The notes under the pieces: model-generated | The model's database searches: none | Told to the model about the DNA's origin: nothing | Seen by the model: only the letters and a program-made list of their open reading frames with translations | Shown here: positions 34,991 through 45,829 of the stretch, in pieces | Layout: each line of letters begins with the position of its first letter | Numbering within the stretch: the stretch's first letter is position 1 | Program-made: the position numbers and the translations under genes | Source of the DNA: Epiperipatus broadwayi | Lineage: Eukaryota > Onychophora > Udeonychophora > Euonychophora > Peripatidae | NCBI GenBank assembly: GCA_028023455.1 | Contig: JAQFVV010012977.1 | Span: 158,001 to 222,000, forward strand | DNA: 64,000 bases | Direction of reading: 5' to 3'

Positions 34991-35082
34991 CTGTACCCAT
35001 CCATCAGCACAGAAAGTTAGACCATCCTCTTTCACTTTATGCGATTCCACTCCACGTTTCTGACATATATGCACAAAGACAT
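34991..35082 (-). CDS. Internal exon of the same unidentified host gene
   Basis: A 92-bp minus-strand exon flanked by acceptor CTTCTCTATTTCAG and donor GTGAGATG. It takes two bases of a split codon and then 30 open codons: VFVHICQKRGVESH then KVKEDGLTFCADGWVQ. It ends in phase 0, matching the exon at 34143-34220 across a 770-bp intron. The local base composition is clearly less AT-rich than its surroundings. Cys-containing and mixed hydrophilic; no domain recognised. The upstream exon was not found: the LTR element at 35477-41120 and other insertions occupy the DNA beyond it. Confidence 0.65.
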
Positions 35083-35199
35083 CTGAAATAGAGAAGTGAC
35101 TCATAAGGCGTGCATAACCTGTTGATCCATCACTCACCAACTGATCTCTTGTGCGTACATGACTTAATTATTTAGCCACTATTTATAGATAGAAAATTA

Positions 35200-35360
35200 C
35201 TACAATTTGATTTATAAAAGTCAAAATTTGTGCACTCACAATACTGAAACCATCAACTTCATATAAAGACATTAATGATTATTACTACCCATTTATTAAA
35301 CTACAGATTATCCCTAGCCCAGGTATACCCTTTAAATTTTAATTAAAGAATAATATATCT
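35200..35360 (+). repeat. Fragment of the 14-16 kb tandem-array family
   Basis: Shares the blocks TTATAAAAGTCAAA...ACTCACAATACTGA, CATTAATGATTATTACTA, TTATTAAACTACAGATTA and AAGAATAATATATCTGCATT with the units at 14.2-15.5 kb. The hammerhead part is not preserved. Confidence 0.5.
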
Positions 35361-35476
35361 GCATTTTACAGAAATGCAAATATCTATATCTTTTGCTTTC
35401 TCTGTAAATATATATAAAAGTCTGAATTTCTGCATTTATGTAATATATAAGATACTATAACAAAGTATATATATAT

Positions 35477-37161
35477 TGAACCATTTTCAAATGTGTGCAT
35501 TCGAAACACCGGTCTCTTAGGCAGAGAAGAACATACTCGGAGAGTATGTATGCCCAAACGATAGCTATAAAATATATAACTAGCGTTACATTTCCAGGAC
35601 ATAACTTCTTCTTGGCTGTTGAGTTCAACACCAAGTTCAAAGCACCTTTTTTTTGTTTGTGTATAAACACGGGTGCCAGCTATATATTCAAGGATGAGTA
35701 AATAATGCACTTTGAGCAATGGCCACTAACTCAATGCCTAAATCCACGACTAGCTCAGCTGTTTATAATCACTAATAGATTATACATAATTAGTGGTTAA
35801 AAGACTTGATAAAAAGAATTTGATAAAAGGAATTGATAAAAAGAATTGACCGACAAATAAAGTTTAATTTTAAAGATAATTTATTAACTAACATTTATTT
35901 ACTAAATTTAAACATTTTATACTTCTAATAAAACACACGCATATTTTAAATTAACATTCTAAATAGTTTAAATATTCTTGAATATTTTCATAACAGAACA
36001 CTGGGAATTTGTCTACTTTGACTAATAATATTGATATAAGGATCACGCACATATTAACTCATGCACACACATAATAATGATAATAAAGGACTACATAGCA
36101 TTTGAAATTTAATGACACACATCAATAGTTCATTTATGTATGATATAGAGTTCATATAATTAGACTCTTGAAAGATTCATATGAATTAATGAAATGCAAT
36201 GGCTATTACAGTATAAACGAAAATAAGCAAATGTTTTACCTAGGATTTTGAACATAGATTTAACACTTTGTTTTCTTCTTGTTTGTTGTTTCTTCCAGTA
36301 TGAATGGTTCCAGAATGAATGCTTCCAGCCAGCTGGGATGTTTCCTTGATGAGTTTCCTTATTATTCACAATTATTACTATTGGAGACAATTAGATACTG
36401 ACGGAGATTTTCTAAGTTGTTACATTGACATTATTTCACGGGCAGATCTTGCTGTTTTCATCGGACTTCTGGGCTGGAGATAAACGTGCATTCCCAAGAT
36501 CTTCTCAACACTGCATTTTGTTTGTTAACTGACTCAATTAATTTCTGGACTGCACTACTCAATTACTTTTGTGAACTGATTACTGTCCGATAAAAAAAAG
36601 TCTATTTACACGTGCACCTTGTTGTCTTTCTAACATCTCCGGCAAAGATCTGTTGTCAAATTCCAGTAATAATCATTTGATAAACGTGTTTTGGAAGATT
36701 GCTTAATTAGTAATAGCCATGCAATAAAATGTGTTGTTTTATTTTATTAATAGCCATTGCTGTGTTTTTAATGATAATCTTCTTTTATTTCGCATACATT
36801 TTATTTATTTACAAATTGCACATATATTTTTAATACAATTTACTATTTAGTTTTAACATTATTTTTTCTTTAATTAAACTTGAATGAAAAGAGATTTGTA
36901 TGTTTTAACTTTTTAAATTATATTTTTATGAATACTAATAAAAACTCTTTACTTCCTTTTATAACCCTTAGTTTAATTTCTCTAACGAAACACCACTCTC
37001 CACTTCTGAAATTAACGTTAGGAAACTATTTGATTCTTATCTTTTCCGAAAACAAGCTGCAATAAACTCAACATTTAATTTTATGTTTCTCTTTTATGAA
37101 AAATTACTTTAATAATTTAATTTTAGATAAAATTATATGTACCTATATCAATATAGGTACA
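35477..37161 (-). repeat. LTR (3' LTR in element orientation), 1685 bp
   Basis: Begins TGAACC and ends GGTACA in plus coordinates. Near-identical to 39444-41120, with scattered substitutions and small indels. It ends in the palindrome ACCTATATCAATATAGGT. Short open frames inside (for example 36160-36390) occur in both LTRs and have no recognised function. Confidence 0.9.
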
Positions 37162-37164
37162 TTA

Positions 37165-37185
37165 CACCGTCCCTCCTTTTTGAGA
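37165..37185 (-). other. Polypurine tract
   Basis: On minus AAAAAGGAGGGACGG lies 5 bp before the LTR boundary at 37161, the position expected for plus-strand DNA priming. Confidence 0.65.
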
Positions 37186-37437
37186 GTAAAATGCGTCATT
37201 TTTGACCATTTTCTCTGACAACATTAAATATTAATTTATTATTCCTTCTAAGTTTGCCTTTTTTTATATCTTTTTCTTTCCATACTAAGGGCAATCTCCA
37301 ATTATGCTTTTCTTCTTTCTATACTGGTAACATTGCTTACAATGTTCGTCCTGGATAATGACCACGAGGACAAACTAAATTTGTGGCACAGGGATTTTTT
37401 ATAAACGAAGCTTCGGCTGCCGATTCTCTTGATCGGA

Positions 37438-37521
37438 CTTTGACTAAGAAAAGGTGGCTGCAAATGGCAGAGCACACGTCTGAACTCCCTTTGACTAAGA
37501 AAAGGTGGCTGCAAATGGCAG
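37438..37521. repeat. Direct 33-bp repeat, 51-bp period, inside the LTR element
   Basis: CTTTGACTAAGAAAAGGTGG followed by CTGCAAATGGCAG is present at 37438-37470 and 37489-37521. The period is 17 codons, so overlapping open frames remain open through it, but no gene is recognised. Confidence 0.85.
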
Positions 37522-38345
37522 GAATTTTCAACTGTCCATTTCTGACTTATGCTTTGGAAAACAAGGTATGAGATATGGGGATTCTCCCCTGAAAAGTGAC
37601 TTACGACTTACTCTAGTTGTTGCCAGTGCACTTTTTAAAAGAGGAATGATCCCGGCCAATCCGTTGCGGGTGCTAAAATCTATTCAGTTGAGAGCTTTAA
37701 ACTTAATCCTTATCTAACTTATTTCATTACTACCCTCATCCCTTTAGATTCGAACCTTATACACTCCTAATACAACTTAGATTGACTTTCATTTATATTA
37801 TTTTTAAATTCATTACAAACATTATTTAAATATTTAGTTTTACGATACTTATTTTAAATCATTTATTTACTTCCTTTTATTAACTTACGTATTCAAAACT
37901 ATTTTATTTTAACATGCGTATATTCAAAAAACTATTTTATTTTACTATGAATATTTTATTTATTTTCTACAGATATATTATACTTATTTATTTAACTTGT
38001 TTTTATTTTATGTATTTCCGTTATTTTATTCATTTATGTAATTCTACATATATTATTTCTAAATCCTTAATTTGACCCATTTATTTAACTTGATTTTATT
38101 GATTTTTATTTATTTGAACTGTTTATTTACGAACATTTCCTTAATTACTATGTGCATGGAGAAAAAAAAAATCTTTTATTTTGCAAAGCCTCCATTATTA
38201 TTATTTGACAAAACAATCCATCATTTTAAATAGCGAAATTCTAATTCAAGCTTTTCACCTACATCAAAATAATTATATTAGACTCATAGTCCATTTCCGG
38301 TCCTTTTTGTTTATTTCCTTTACTATTCCACCCGTTTACCAACTT

Positions 38346-39098
38346 TTAAACTATGTCAGGTGGTTCCTTCTTTCTTTCTACAAATTCTATAATATAAACT
38401 AACTTTTCTCTCTTATCGGTTCTGCTTTTATATTTTATTGCTTTATCACTTTCTCTTTCTGTTCTGTTTTTGACTTTGTAACTCAGAAAACCTTTATACC
38501 TAGACAAACTCCGAATTACTTCAATCTGGGAATATTTTTTTCTATGCTTCCTTTTTTTGAATCTATTTTTAAATCTTTGAACACGAACGTTTACTTTAAA
38601 CCTTTTATTTTTTTGTACAAACTTTTCTACACTATCTACTACCTTGAACTTATGTTTTTCTTCTATTTCTTGATCTACATTTGTGTCTACTTTATTTATC
38701 ACAACACTATCTGATTCTAATTCAATTTCTATGTCTTTTATCACCTCAGCTTCCTTTTCAACTTCCTGACTTTCTTTAATTAAATCTAACTCTATAACTT
38801 CTTGGTTCTTCTCTACCTTTACCATTATCTCACATCTTATTTCTCTTACTTCTGCTCTGAGTTCTTTCATTTCTGTTTTAACCTGACTAATTTCTGCCTT
38901 CAATTCTGCTTTGAGTTCTTCTTTGAGCTCTTGTTGGCTTTGTTTAATTTCTTGACGCATTTCTTCCATCATATTCATCATCATTTTCATCATCATTCGC
39001 ATCTCAGATACTTCTTCTTTCTCCATTTCTACTAACTGGGGATTTTTAAAATATATTGGGCTTTCTTTCAGATCCATTTTCAAAAAATTCAATTTCAA
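38346..39098 (-). CDS. Gag-like coiled-coil protein of the LTR element
   Basis: 250 codons starting about 345 bp inside the 5' LTR. Residues about 27-92 form an almost uninterrupted charged, Met-rich coiled coil (EMRMMMKMMMNMMEEMRQEI then heptads of E/K/L). About 93-150 is acidic, 165-195 very basic (RFKNRFKKRKHRKKY), and the tail ends EFVERKKEPPDIV. No zinc knuckle, protease or polymerase motif. N-terminal coiled coil plus a basic nucleic-acid-binding stretch fits a structural (Gag-type) protein, possibly supplied for packaging. The assignment rests on position and composition only. The start codon is the first ATG of the open frame; an alternative Met (MDLKES) lies seven residues later. Confidence 0.55.
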   Translation of the reverse strand: MKLNFLKMDLKESPIYFKNPQLVEMEKEEVSEMRMMMKMMMNMMEEMRQEIKQSQQELKEELKAELKAEISQVKTEMKELRAEVREIRCEIMVKVEKNQEVIELDLIKESQEVEKEAEVIKDIEIELESDSVVINKVDTNVDQEIEEKHKFKVVDSVEKFVQKNKRFKVNVRVQRFKNRFKKRKHRKKYSQIEVIRSLSRYKGFLSYKVKNRTERESDKAIKYKSRTDKREKLVYIIEFVERKKEPPDIV

Positions 39099-39404
39099 AG
39101 TACTAGCGCTTATGTTAAACTAAATTTAAATACGACTTATTTATTTATTTTTTCTTACTAAGATGGAAACTCACACTAACTCCACCCTTTTAGTCCTTTT
39201 CTCTACCCTATCTAATGCTTTAACTCTGCCCAAATGTCAACTGTCTCTGATTTGATAGCATACATGTCAAAATCTTTTTTCATTTCGAAAAAAAAAGTTT
39301 TCGGTCAATTCTTTTTTTTTTTAAATTAAAACACTTTTACATACGTAATTTAACTTTTGTATAAAAAAATTTTTAAACAAGAAATAAAGTATTTAATTAA
39401 CTGT

Positions 39405-39441
39405 CATTTATGACAAGTTTGGCCCACATTGGGTAAAGCCA
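39405..39441 (-). other. Candidate primer binding site
   Basis: Immediately inside the 5' LTR, minus strand reads two bases and then TGGCTTTACCCAATG. A TGG start two to three bases after the LTR is expected for a tRNA 3'-CCA primer. The tRNA species is not identified. Confidence 0.45.
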
Positions 39442-39443
39442 TT

Positions 39444-41120
39444 TGAACCGTTTTCGAATGTGTGCATTCGAAACACCGGTCTCTTAGGCAGAGAAGAACA
39501 TACTCAGAAAGTATGTATGCCCAAACGATAGCTATAAAATATATAACTAGCATTACATTTCCAGGACATAGCTTCTTCTTGGCTGTTGAGTTCAACACCA
39601 AGTTCAAAGCACCTTTTTTTGTTTGTGTATAAACACAGGCACCAGCTATCTATTCAAGGATGAATAAATAACGCACTTTGAGCAATGGCCACTAACTCAA
39701 CGCCTAAATCCACGACTAGCTCAGCTGTTTGTAATCACTAATAGATTATACTTAATTAGTAGTTAAAAGACTTGATAAAAAGAATTTGATAAAAGGAATT
39801 GATAAAAAGAATTGACCGACAAATAAAGTTTAATTTTAAAGATAATTTATTAACTAACATTCATTTACTAAATGTAAACATTTTATACTTCTAATAAAAC
39901 ACACGCATATTTTAAATTAACATTCTAAATAGTTTAAATATTCTTGAATATTTTCATAACAGAACACTGGGAATTTGTCTACTTTGACTAATAATATTGA
40001 TATAAGGACCATGCACATATTAACTCATGCACACACATAATGATAATAAAAGACTACATAGCATTTGAAATTTAATGACACACATCAATAGTTCATTTAT
40101 GTATGATATAGAGTTCATATAATTAGACTCTTAAAAGATTTGTACGAATTAATGAAATGCGTTGGCTATTACAGTATAAACGAAAATAAGCAAATGTTTT
40201 ACCTAGGATTTTGAACATAGATTTAACACTTTGTTTTCTTCTTGTTTGTTGTATCTTCCAGTATGAATGGTTCCAGTATGAATGCTTCCAGCTGGCTGGG
40301 ACGTTTCCTTGGTGAGTTTCCTTATTATTCACGATTATTACTATTGGAGACAATTAGATACTGACGGAGATTTTCTAAGTCGTTACATTGACATTATTTC
40401 ACGGGCAGATCTTGCTGTTTTCATCGGACTTCTGGGCTGGAGATAAACGTGCGTTCTCAAGATCTTCTCAACACTGCATTTTGTTTGTTACCTGACTCAA
40501 TTTCTGAACTGCACTACTCAATTACTTTTGTGAACTGATTACTGTCCGATAAAAAAAAGTCTATTTATACCTGCGCCTTGTTGTCTTTCTAACATCTCCG
40601 GCAAAGATCTGTTGTCAAATTCCAGTAATAATCATTTGATAAACGTGTTTTGGAAAATTGCTTAATTAGTAATAGCCATGCAATAAAACGTGTTGTTTTA
40701 TTTTATTAACAGCCATTGCCATGTTTTTAATGATAATCTTCTTTTATTTCGCATACATTTTATTTATTTACAAATTGCACATATATTTTTAATACAATTT
40801 ACTATTTAGTTTTAACATTATTTTTTCTTTAATTAAACTTGGATGAAAAGAGATTTGTATGTTTTAACTTTTTAAATTATATTTTTACGAATACTAATAA
40901 AAACTCTTTACTTCCTTTTATAACCCTTAGTTTAATTTCTCTAATGTAACACCCCTTTCCCCTTCTGAAATTAATGATAGAAAACTATTTGATTCTTATC
41001 TTTTCTGAAAACAAGCTGCAATAAACTCAACATTTAATTTTATGTTTCTCTTTTATGAAAAATTACTTTAATAATTTAATTTTAGATGAAATTATATGTG
41101 CCTATATCAATATAGGTACA
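39444..41120 (-). repeat. LTR (5' LTR in element orientation), 1677 bp
   Basis: Pairs with 35477-37161. Differences are limited to scattered substitutions and a few short indels (for example TCAATTAATTTCTGGACTG against TCAATTTCTGAACTG). The insertion is not brand new but not ancient. Confidence 0.9.
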
Positions 41121-41166
41121 ATATATATATATATATATATATTGTACCTATATTGATATAGGCACA

Positions 41167-41175
<9 letters not shown>
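41093..41175. repeat. Hairpin: LTR end mirrored across (AT)n
   Basis: The last bases of the LTR (TGTGCCTATATCAATATAGG then TACA) are followed by about 20 bp of (AT)n and then by their own reverse complement (TTGTACCTATATTGATATAG then GCACATA). It could extrude as a long cruciform. Confidence 0.9.
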
Positions 41176-41206
<31 letters not shown>

Positions 41207-41529
41207 TGCAGAAAGGAGTTTGCTATTAACTGAAAGGAGACCCTTTGATTCCTCTTGGAGGCCTTAAAGGAACCGAGCAGGGCAAATTCCTAATGTCCAC
41301 TCCATACGTTCTTGTCATTGCAGCTGTTATTACTATGTGATTATTCATATAGTATACGAACATGGATGGGCTGCTCACCAACATGCATTAGCCAGCGTGG
41401 TGAGTTTATTGGCTTTTTACCTCTGAGTTTAAGATCAAGAAACACCATGGTCTTTCTTTTCAGTGCCTGATAAGGCAGAATGAATGTTTGTATAAATGAT
41501 AAATATTTTTCCAATACATATATACAATT

Positions 41530-42618
41530 ATGACAGACAAAAATAAAGCATGGCCCTTATTCCCAGGAGGCTGTAAAGTCACCAACCAAGGCAGCGGTTG
41601 GTGGCCGAAGGCGGAGGGTGCTAAGAATCCCCTGATTGCGGACCCAGGCTGCCATTTGATGATGACTTTTTATTTAGGTACTTACAACTGCAGATCACTT
41701 TCAAGTGAAGGAAGATTGCAAGAATTAGAAGAAGAACTGTCTTATATTAAATGGGACATTATTGGACTTTGTGAAGTTAGAAGAAAAGGAGAAGAAACAA
41801 TTGATTTAAAAAGTGAACATATACTCTATTATAAAGGCACACATATTGGAAATACAAGTGGAGTAGGATTCATTATAAATAAAAAGTGGAAGAACAATAT
41901 TGTGGAGATTGATGGTGTATTGGACAGAGTGGCAAAATTAGTTATACAACTTAATAGCAGATACCAAATGCAGATAATTCAGGTTTATGCCCCAACAAGT
42001 TCTCATAGTGATGACGTAGTAGAAGATTTTTATATGGATGTACAAAAGGCTTTTAATCAGAGCAAACAACATTTTAAAATTGTTATGGGAGACTTTAATG
42101 CTAGAATTGGTAGACAAATGAAAGATGAAAGTGCTGTAGGTAATTTTGGTTATGGTAATAGAAATGAGAGAGGACATAGACTTGTGGAGTTTGCAGAAAA
42201 AGAAAAACTTTATATTATGAATTTATTTTTTGAGAAAAATGTTAAAAGGAAATGGACATGGAAGCATCCAAATGAAGGTACAGCAGATATGGATTATATT
42301 TTGACTAACAGAAAATACATATTTCAAGATTGTAATGTTCTTAATAAATTTAACACAGGAAGTGATCATCGATTAGTAAGGTGTAAGTTATGTGTTAATG
42401 TAAAACTAGAGAGACAAAAATTATTAAGAAAAACAATATTTACAGTTGAGATTCCTAATCTTCAGAAACATTCTAATGAATTTAAATTAGAACTTACAAA
42501 TAGGTTTCAAGGGTTAGGAGATTTTGAACATGATTCAGATTTGAATGAAATTAATATGAAAATAACTGATACACTTTTAAAAACTGCAACAAACATAGCT
42601 GGTAGAAAAAAGCAGTAA
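41530..42618 (+). pseudogene. RTE apurinic-like endonuclease domain (362-codon open frame)
   Basis: The N-terminal 45 residues (to DPGCHLMM) precede the AP-endonuclease fold. The usual catalytic landmarks follow in order: GTYNCRSL (Asn), IIGLCEVRR (Glu), IIQVYAPTSS (Tyr), VMGDFNARIG (Asp/Asn), GTADMDYILTN, and TGSDHRLVRCKL (Asp-His). It nicks target DNA for target-primed reverse transcription. The domain itself appears intact. The frame then stops at 42616 (GRKKQ stop), and the RT domain resumes in another frame from about 42640, so the ancestral single polyprotein is broken. Protein starts probably lie at the ATG at 41530 or one of the Mets near residue 44-45. Confidence 0.85.
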
Positions 42619-42639
42619 TTGACAAATAAAATTTCTACT

Positions 42640-44290
42640 GAGACTAGAGAATTTATGAAGAAAAGAAGGAATATGAAGATATACAAAAATGATGTTATTA
42701 AAAAGAATTGAATATCTCAAATTTTGTAAAATGGTATGGAAAAGATTTGAAAATGATATAAGAAAGTATAACTGTGAAATAGCAAGGAAAGCTGTAGAAG
42801 AAAATAAAAGTCTCAAAAATGTTAAACAACATTTTGGTATTGGTAGGAAATTTATATCTGCAATAAGAAAAAAAGATGGAATTATTACTAAAAGGAGAGA
42901 TGACATCATGAAATTGGTAGAAGATTTTTATCAAGAATTATATAGTAATAAAGAACAAGTACCTCCTATATCTATTACATCTTCCGAATTGCCCAGAATT
43001 TTAAATGAAGAAGTGAGACATGCAACTAAGTGTATGAAGAAAGGAAAGGCTCCAGGAAATGATGGAATTATAATTGATATATTAAAAGAAGCAGGTGAAA
43101 AAATAGAAACAATTTTAGCAAAGTTATATACCAAATGTCTAAATGATAAAAATGTACCGGAAGATTGGAAGAATGCAGTAATAATATTAATATTTAAAAA
43201 AGGTGATAAAGAAGATATTAGAAATTACAGACCTATCAGCCTTTTATCAGTTTTATATAAAATTTTTACCAAGATAATTACAACTCGTCTACAGAGAACT
43301 TTGGATTTCCACCAACCAAGAGAACAAGCTGGATTTAAAAGTGGTTTTAGTACAATAGATCATATCCAGGTATTGAGAGTAGTCATAGAAAGTGATTAAA
43401 GCATTGGATCATCAAGGTATAGATCCAGGATATTGTCATATTTTAAAGAATATTTATAAAAATGCAACAGCAACAATTAGATTACATAATGATACTGGAA
43501 AAATCAACATTGAGAAAGGTGTAAGACAAGGTGACTCCATATCTCCAAAACTCTTTACAGCAGTGCTGCAAGAAGTATTTTGTGGATTAAAATGGGAAAC
43601 TAAAGGAGTGAAAGTAAATGGAGAGTATTTAAGTCATTTAGATTTCACAGATGATGTAGTTGTTTTTGCAAATAATGCTTCAGAGCTGCAGGAAATGTTG
43701 CAGGAGTTAGCAGATGAAAGTAGAGCAGTAGGACTAAAGATAAATGTTAAAAAGACTAAAGTAATGTTTAATCGATTTGCTCAAAATATGAAAATAAAGA
43801 TTGATTATGAAGAATTAGAAGAAGTTAAGAGTTACAAATACCTTGATCAGATTATTAATACAGATGGAAACATAATGGAGAAAATTAATCATAGAATTAA
43901 ACTTGGTTGGAGTGCTTTTGGTAGAAATAACTTGATACTAAAAGGAAATATGCCTATGTGTTTGAAAAGGATGGTTTTTAACAAATGTGTTTTACCAGTT
44001 CTTACTTATGGATCTGAGACTTGGACACTTAATAGAAGAGCAATACAGAGACTTCAGACCACTCAAAGGAGTATGGAGAGATGTATGTATGTTGGGAGTA
44101 ACAAGAAGAGATCGAAAATGCAATGTATGGGTAAGACAACAAACAGGTGTTACTGACCTTATTGAAAAAATTAAAAGATTGAAATGGAGTTGGGCTGGAC
44201 ATATTGCTAGAAGAGATGATAATAGATGGACAATTGAAATTTTAAACTGGATTCCAAGAGATTGTAAAGACCCAGAAAGAGACCACATGT
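42640..44290 (+). pseudogene. RTE reverse transcriptase domain, motif A deleted
   Basis: Open blocks at 42689-43399, 43392-44156 and 43987-44292 in three frames. Visible RT motifs: KKGKAPGNDG; NYRPISLLSVLYKIFTKII; EQAGFKSGFSTIDHIQ; GVRQGDSISPKLF (motif B); LDFTDDVVVFA (motif C, FADD changed to FTDD); then NVKKTKVMF and the C-terminal WAGHIARRDDNRW. Between VLRVVIES and IKALDHQG about 28 codons are missing compared with the 10.4 kb copy; those contain motif A (FVDYEKAFDS) with a catalytic Asp. The enzyme is therefore dead regardless of the frameshifts. Confidence 0.88.
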
Positions 44291-44849
44291 GAGATGGATG
44301 GATGAAATAAGAAAATGTGCAGGGGTGTTGTGGAGAAAAGAAGCTAAAGATCGGAGAAGATGGATTAAACTTGGAGAGACCTTCATCCTGCAGTGGATTG
44401 ATAATGGTTGATGATGATGATATATATATATTAATAATTAATTTAGCATATACTTTAAAAAATTTTGTACTTATAGAATTTATTTTAGTAACCTAATATG
44501 ATGTTTTAAAGGCATTACTCATACTCATGATTATTAACATTCTAATATTTCACCTTACATAATATCTAATATTTTTATTTTTTTTGGTATTTATATAAAT
44601 TCTATTGGCTTTTTAATTTATCACGTGTTCATTTTGTGCAATAAACTGCTTTTATTTTTTGCTATCATTTCTTTATTTGGAAATCATTTTAATAATAAAA
44701 AAAAAGTGGAGTCATATATCACATGACTCCACTTCTTTTTTATCAAACTATTATTGAAATGAACAAAGAGTTTTGCTAATTGCTAAACAAGCTTTGAGAT
44801 AAATGCTTAGCAAGAGAAAGCATTTAAAATATCTCTATCTGAAAATCAA

Positions 44850-44902
44850 TCCCCCTTCCCTGACCATGGTTTCATGCTTTTGGCACTCCTCAGAAAGCCA
44901 CT
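44850..44902 (-). ncRNA. Hammerhead ribozyme, type I, intact core CUGAGGA
   Basis: Minus: GGCTTTCTGAGGA, stem II GTGC-CAAAA-GCAT, GAAACCATGGTC, AGGGAAGGGGG. Core complement at 44887-44893, GAAA complement at 44870-44873, GUC complement at 44862-44864. Stem III ACCAUGGU can form two pairs with a four-base loop, or four pairs between two molecules. Stem I: CUUU/AGGG with G-U pairs. Stem II closes with a G-U pair. All invariant bases present. Confidence 0.72.
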
Positions 44903-44937
44903 AGGGTAGCTTAGATCTAGTATCTGAAGCTATCCTA

Positions 44938-44995
44938 GTGCTTTTCTGAGGAGTGCCAAAAGCATGATACCATGATGGATGGGGGTTGGTTTTCA
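44938..44995 (+). ncRNA. Partner hammerhead, core mutated
   Basis: CTGAGGA at 44946-44952 and stem II GTGCCAAAAGCAT are kept, but GAAA is GATA (44966-44969) and the cleavage-site region is altered. Predicted inactive. Confidence 0.6.
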
Positions 44996-45340
44996 GATAG
45001 AGATATTTTAAATGCTTTCTCTTGCTAAGCATTTATCTCAAAGCTTGTTGAGCAGTTAGCAAAGCTCTTTGTTCATTTTAATAATAGTTTGATAAAATAC
45101 ATGCCCATTTTTATTATTATAAAATACCGACTTAATTTTAGAATAAGGTTTTGCTTTTTAGTACATAATTAATGCTGTATTACTCTTGTTCTTAAGTACT
45201 ATATGGGGAAAAATGAATTGAGTTTTAGGTTCATCTCTATGAGTGATAATCCTTTTTAATCTATCTTCTAAAATTATTTTGTATTGGGCTAAATACTCAA
45301 TCATGTAATACATAACTTATAGTCTACTTTTTCTTTCCAG

Positions 45341-45396
45341 CAGCTTATTACCTAAGTGATGCCATGAGATTCCCAGCAAGATTTAATGATTCAACA
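45341..45396 (+). other. Possible 56-bp internal exon (unidentified)
   Basis: A strong acceptor (CTACTTTTTCTTTCCAG, with a second AG three bases on) precedes 45341, and a GTAAGA donor follows 45396. Only one frame is open: two bases, then AYYLSDAMRFPARFNDST, ending in phase 0. The peptide looks non-random but I do not recognise it. It is on the opposite strand from the 32-35 kb exons, so it would belong to another gene. Confidence 0.38.
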
Positions 45397-45648
45397 GTAA
45401 GAACACACAATCATAAACACTTATGCAGTGAAACAATATTTATCTATGAATTGAGCATGATATGTCTATTTACATTGAAAGTGAGTTGTAATGTTTGAGT
45501 GGCTGAAGAAATCAGGTTTTATTGACAAAAATACATGTTCTACAAGAAGATAGTTAACTTTTATCAAAAACTTTGTTGCCTATAAAATCATAAGTTTCTA
45601 TAAATTTCTATAGAAAGCACAAATAAAGAACATTATTATATATGTGTG

Positions 45649-45829
<181 letters not shown>

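Larger units (their letters stand above)
35477..41120 (-). mobile_element. LTR retrotransposon lacking pol (LARD-like), minus orientation
   Basis: Two near-identical long terminal repeats (35477-37161, 1685 bp; 39444-41120, 1677 bp) enclose a 2282-bp internal region. LTRs start TG and end CA. The insertion lies in (AT)n on both sides, so the expected short duplication is hidden in ATAT. On minus a TGG-starting primer-binding-like site follows the 5' LTR (39443 side) and a polypurine tract precedes the 3' LTR (37162 side), which sets the orientation. The only sizeable ORF is a 250-residue coiled-coil protein; no protease, RT, RNase H or integrase is seen. It would depend on a partner element in trans. 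Confidence 0.85.
41205..44422 (+). mobile_element. RTE-clade non-LTR retrotransposon, near full length, inactivated
   Basis: 5' UTR-like sequence from about 41205 (after (AT)n), an AP-type endonuclease, a reverse transcriptase and a C-terminal block, ending in a TTGATGATGATGATATATAT simple-repeat tail. The reading frame shifts at least three times (frames change near 42618, 43390 and 44080). Same family as the copies at 9.4, 18.1 and 58 kb. Its 3' end is intact enough to define the family terminus. Confidence 0.9.
44741..45097. mobile_element. Hammerhead-bearing palindrome, about 165-bp arms
   Basis: Starts ATCAAACTATTATTGAAATG and ends in its reverse complement (CATTTTAATAATAGTTTGAT). The centre is near 44918 (AGATCTAGTATCT). 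Both arms carry a hammerhead; the minus one is intact. The near-palindrome GTGGAGTCATATATCACATG ACTCCAC lies at 44708-44734, as beside related elements. Shares AAACAAGCTT, AGCATTTAAAAT and ATCTCTATC blocks with 6160-6935. No ORF. Confidence 0.75.

Noticed and set aside
36160-36390. ORF inside the LTR (repeated at 40123-40353)
   Set aside because: Present in both LTRs simply because they are duplicates; no recognisable domain, and the copies differ freely at amino-acid level.
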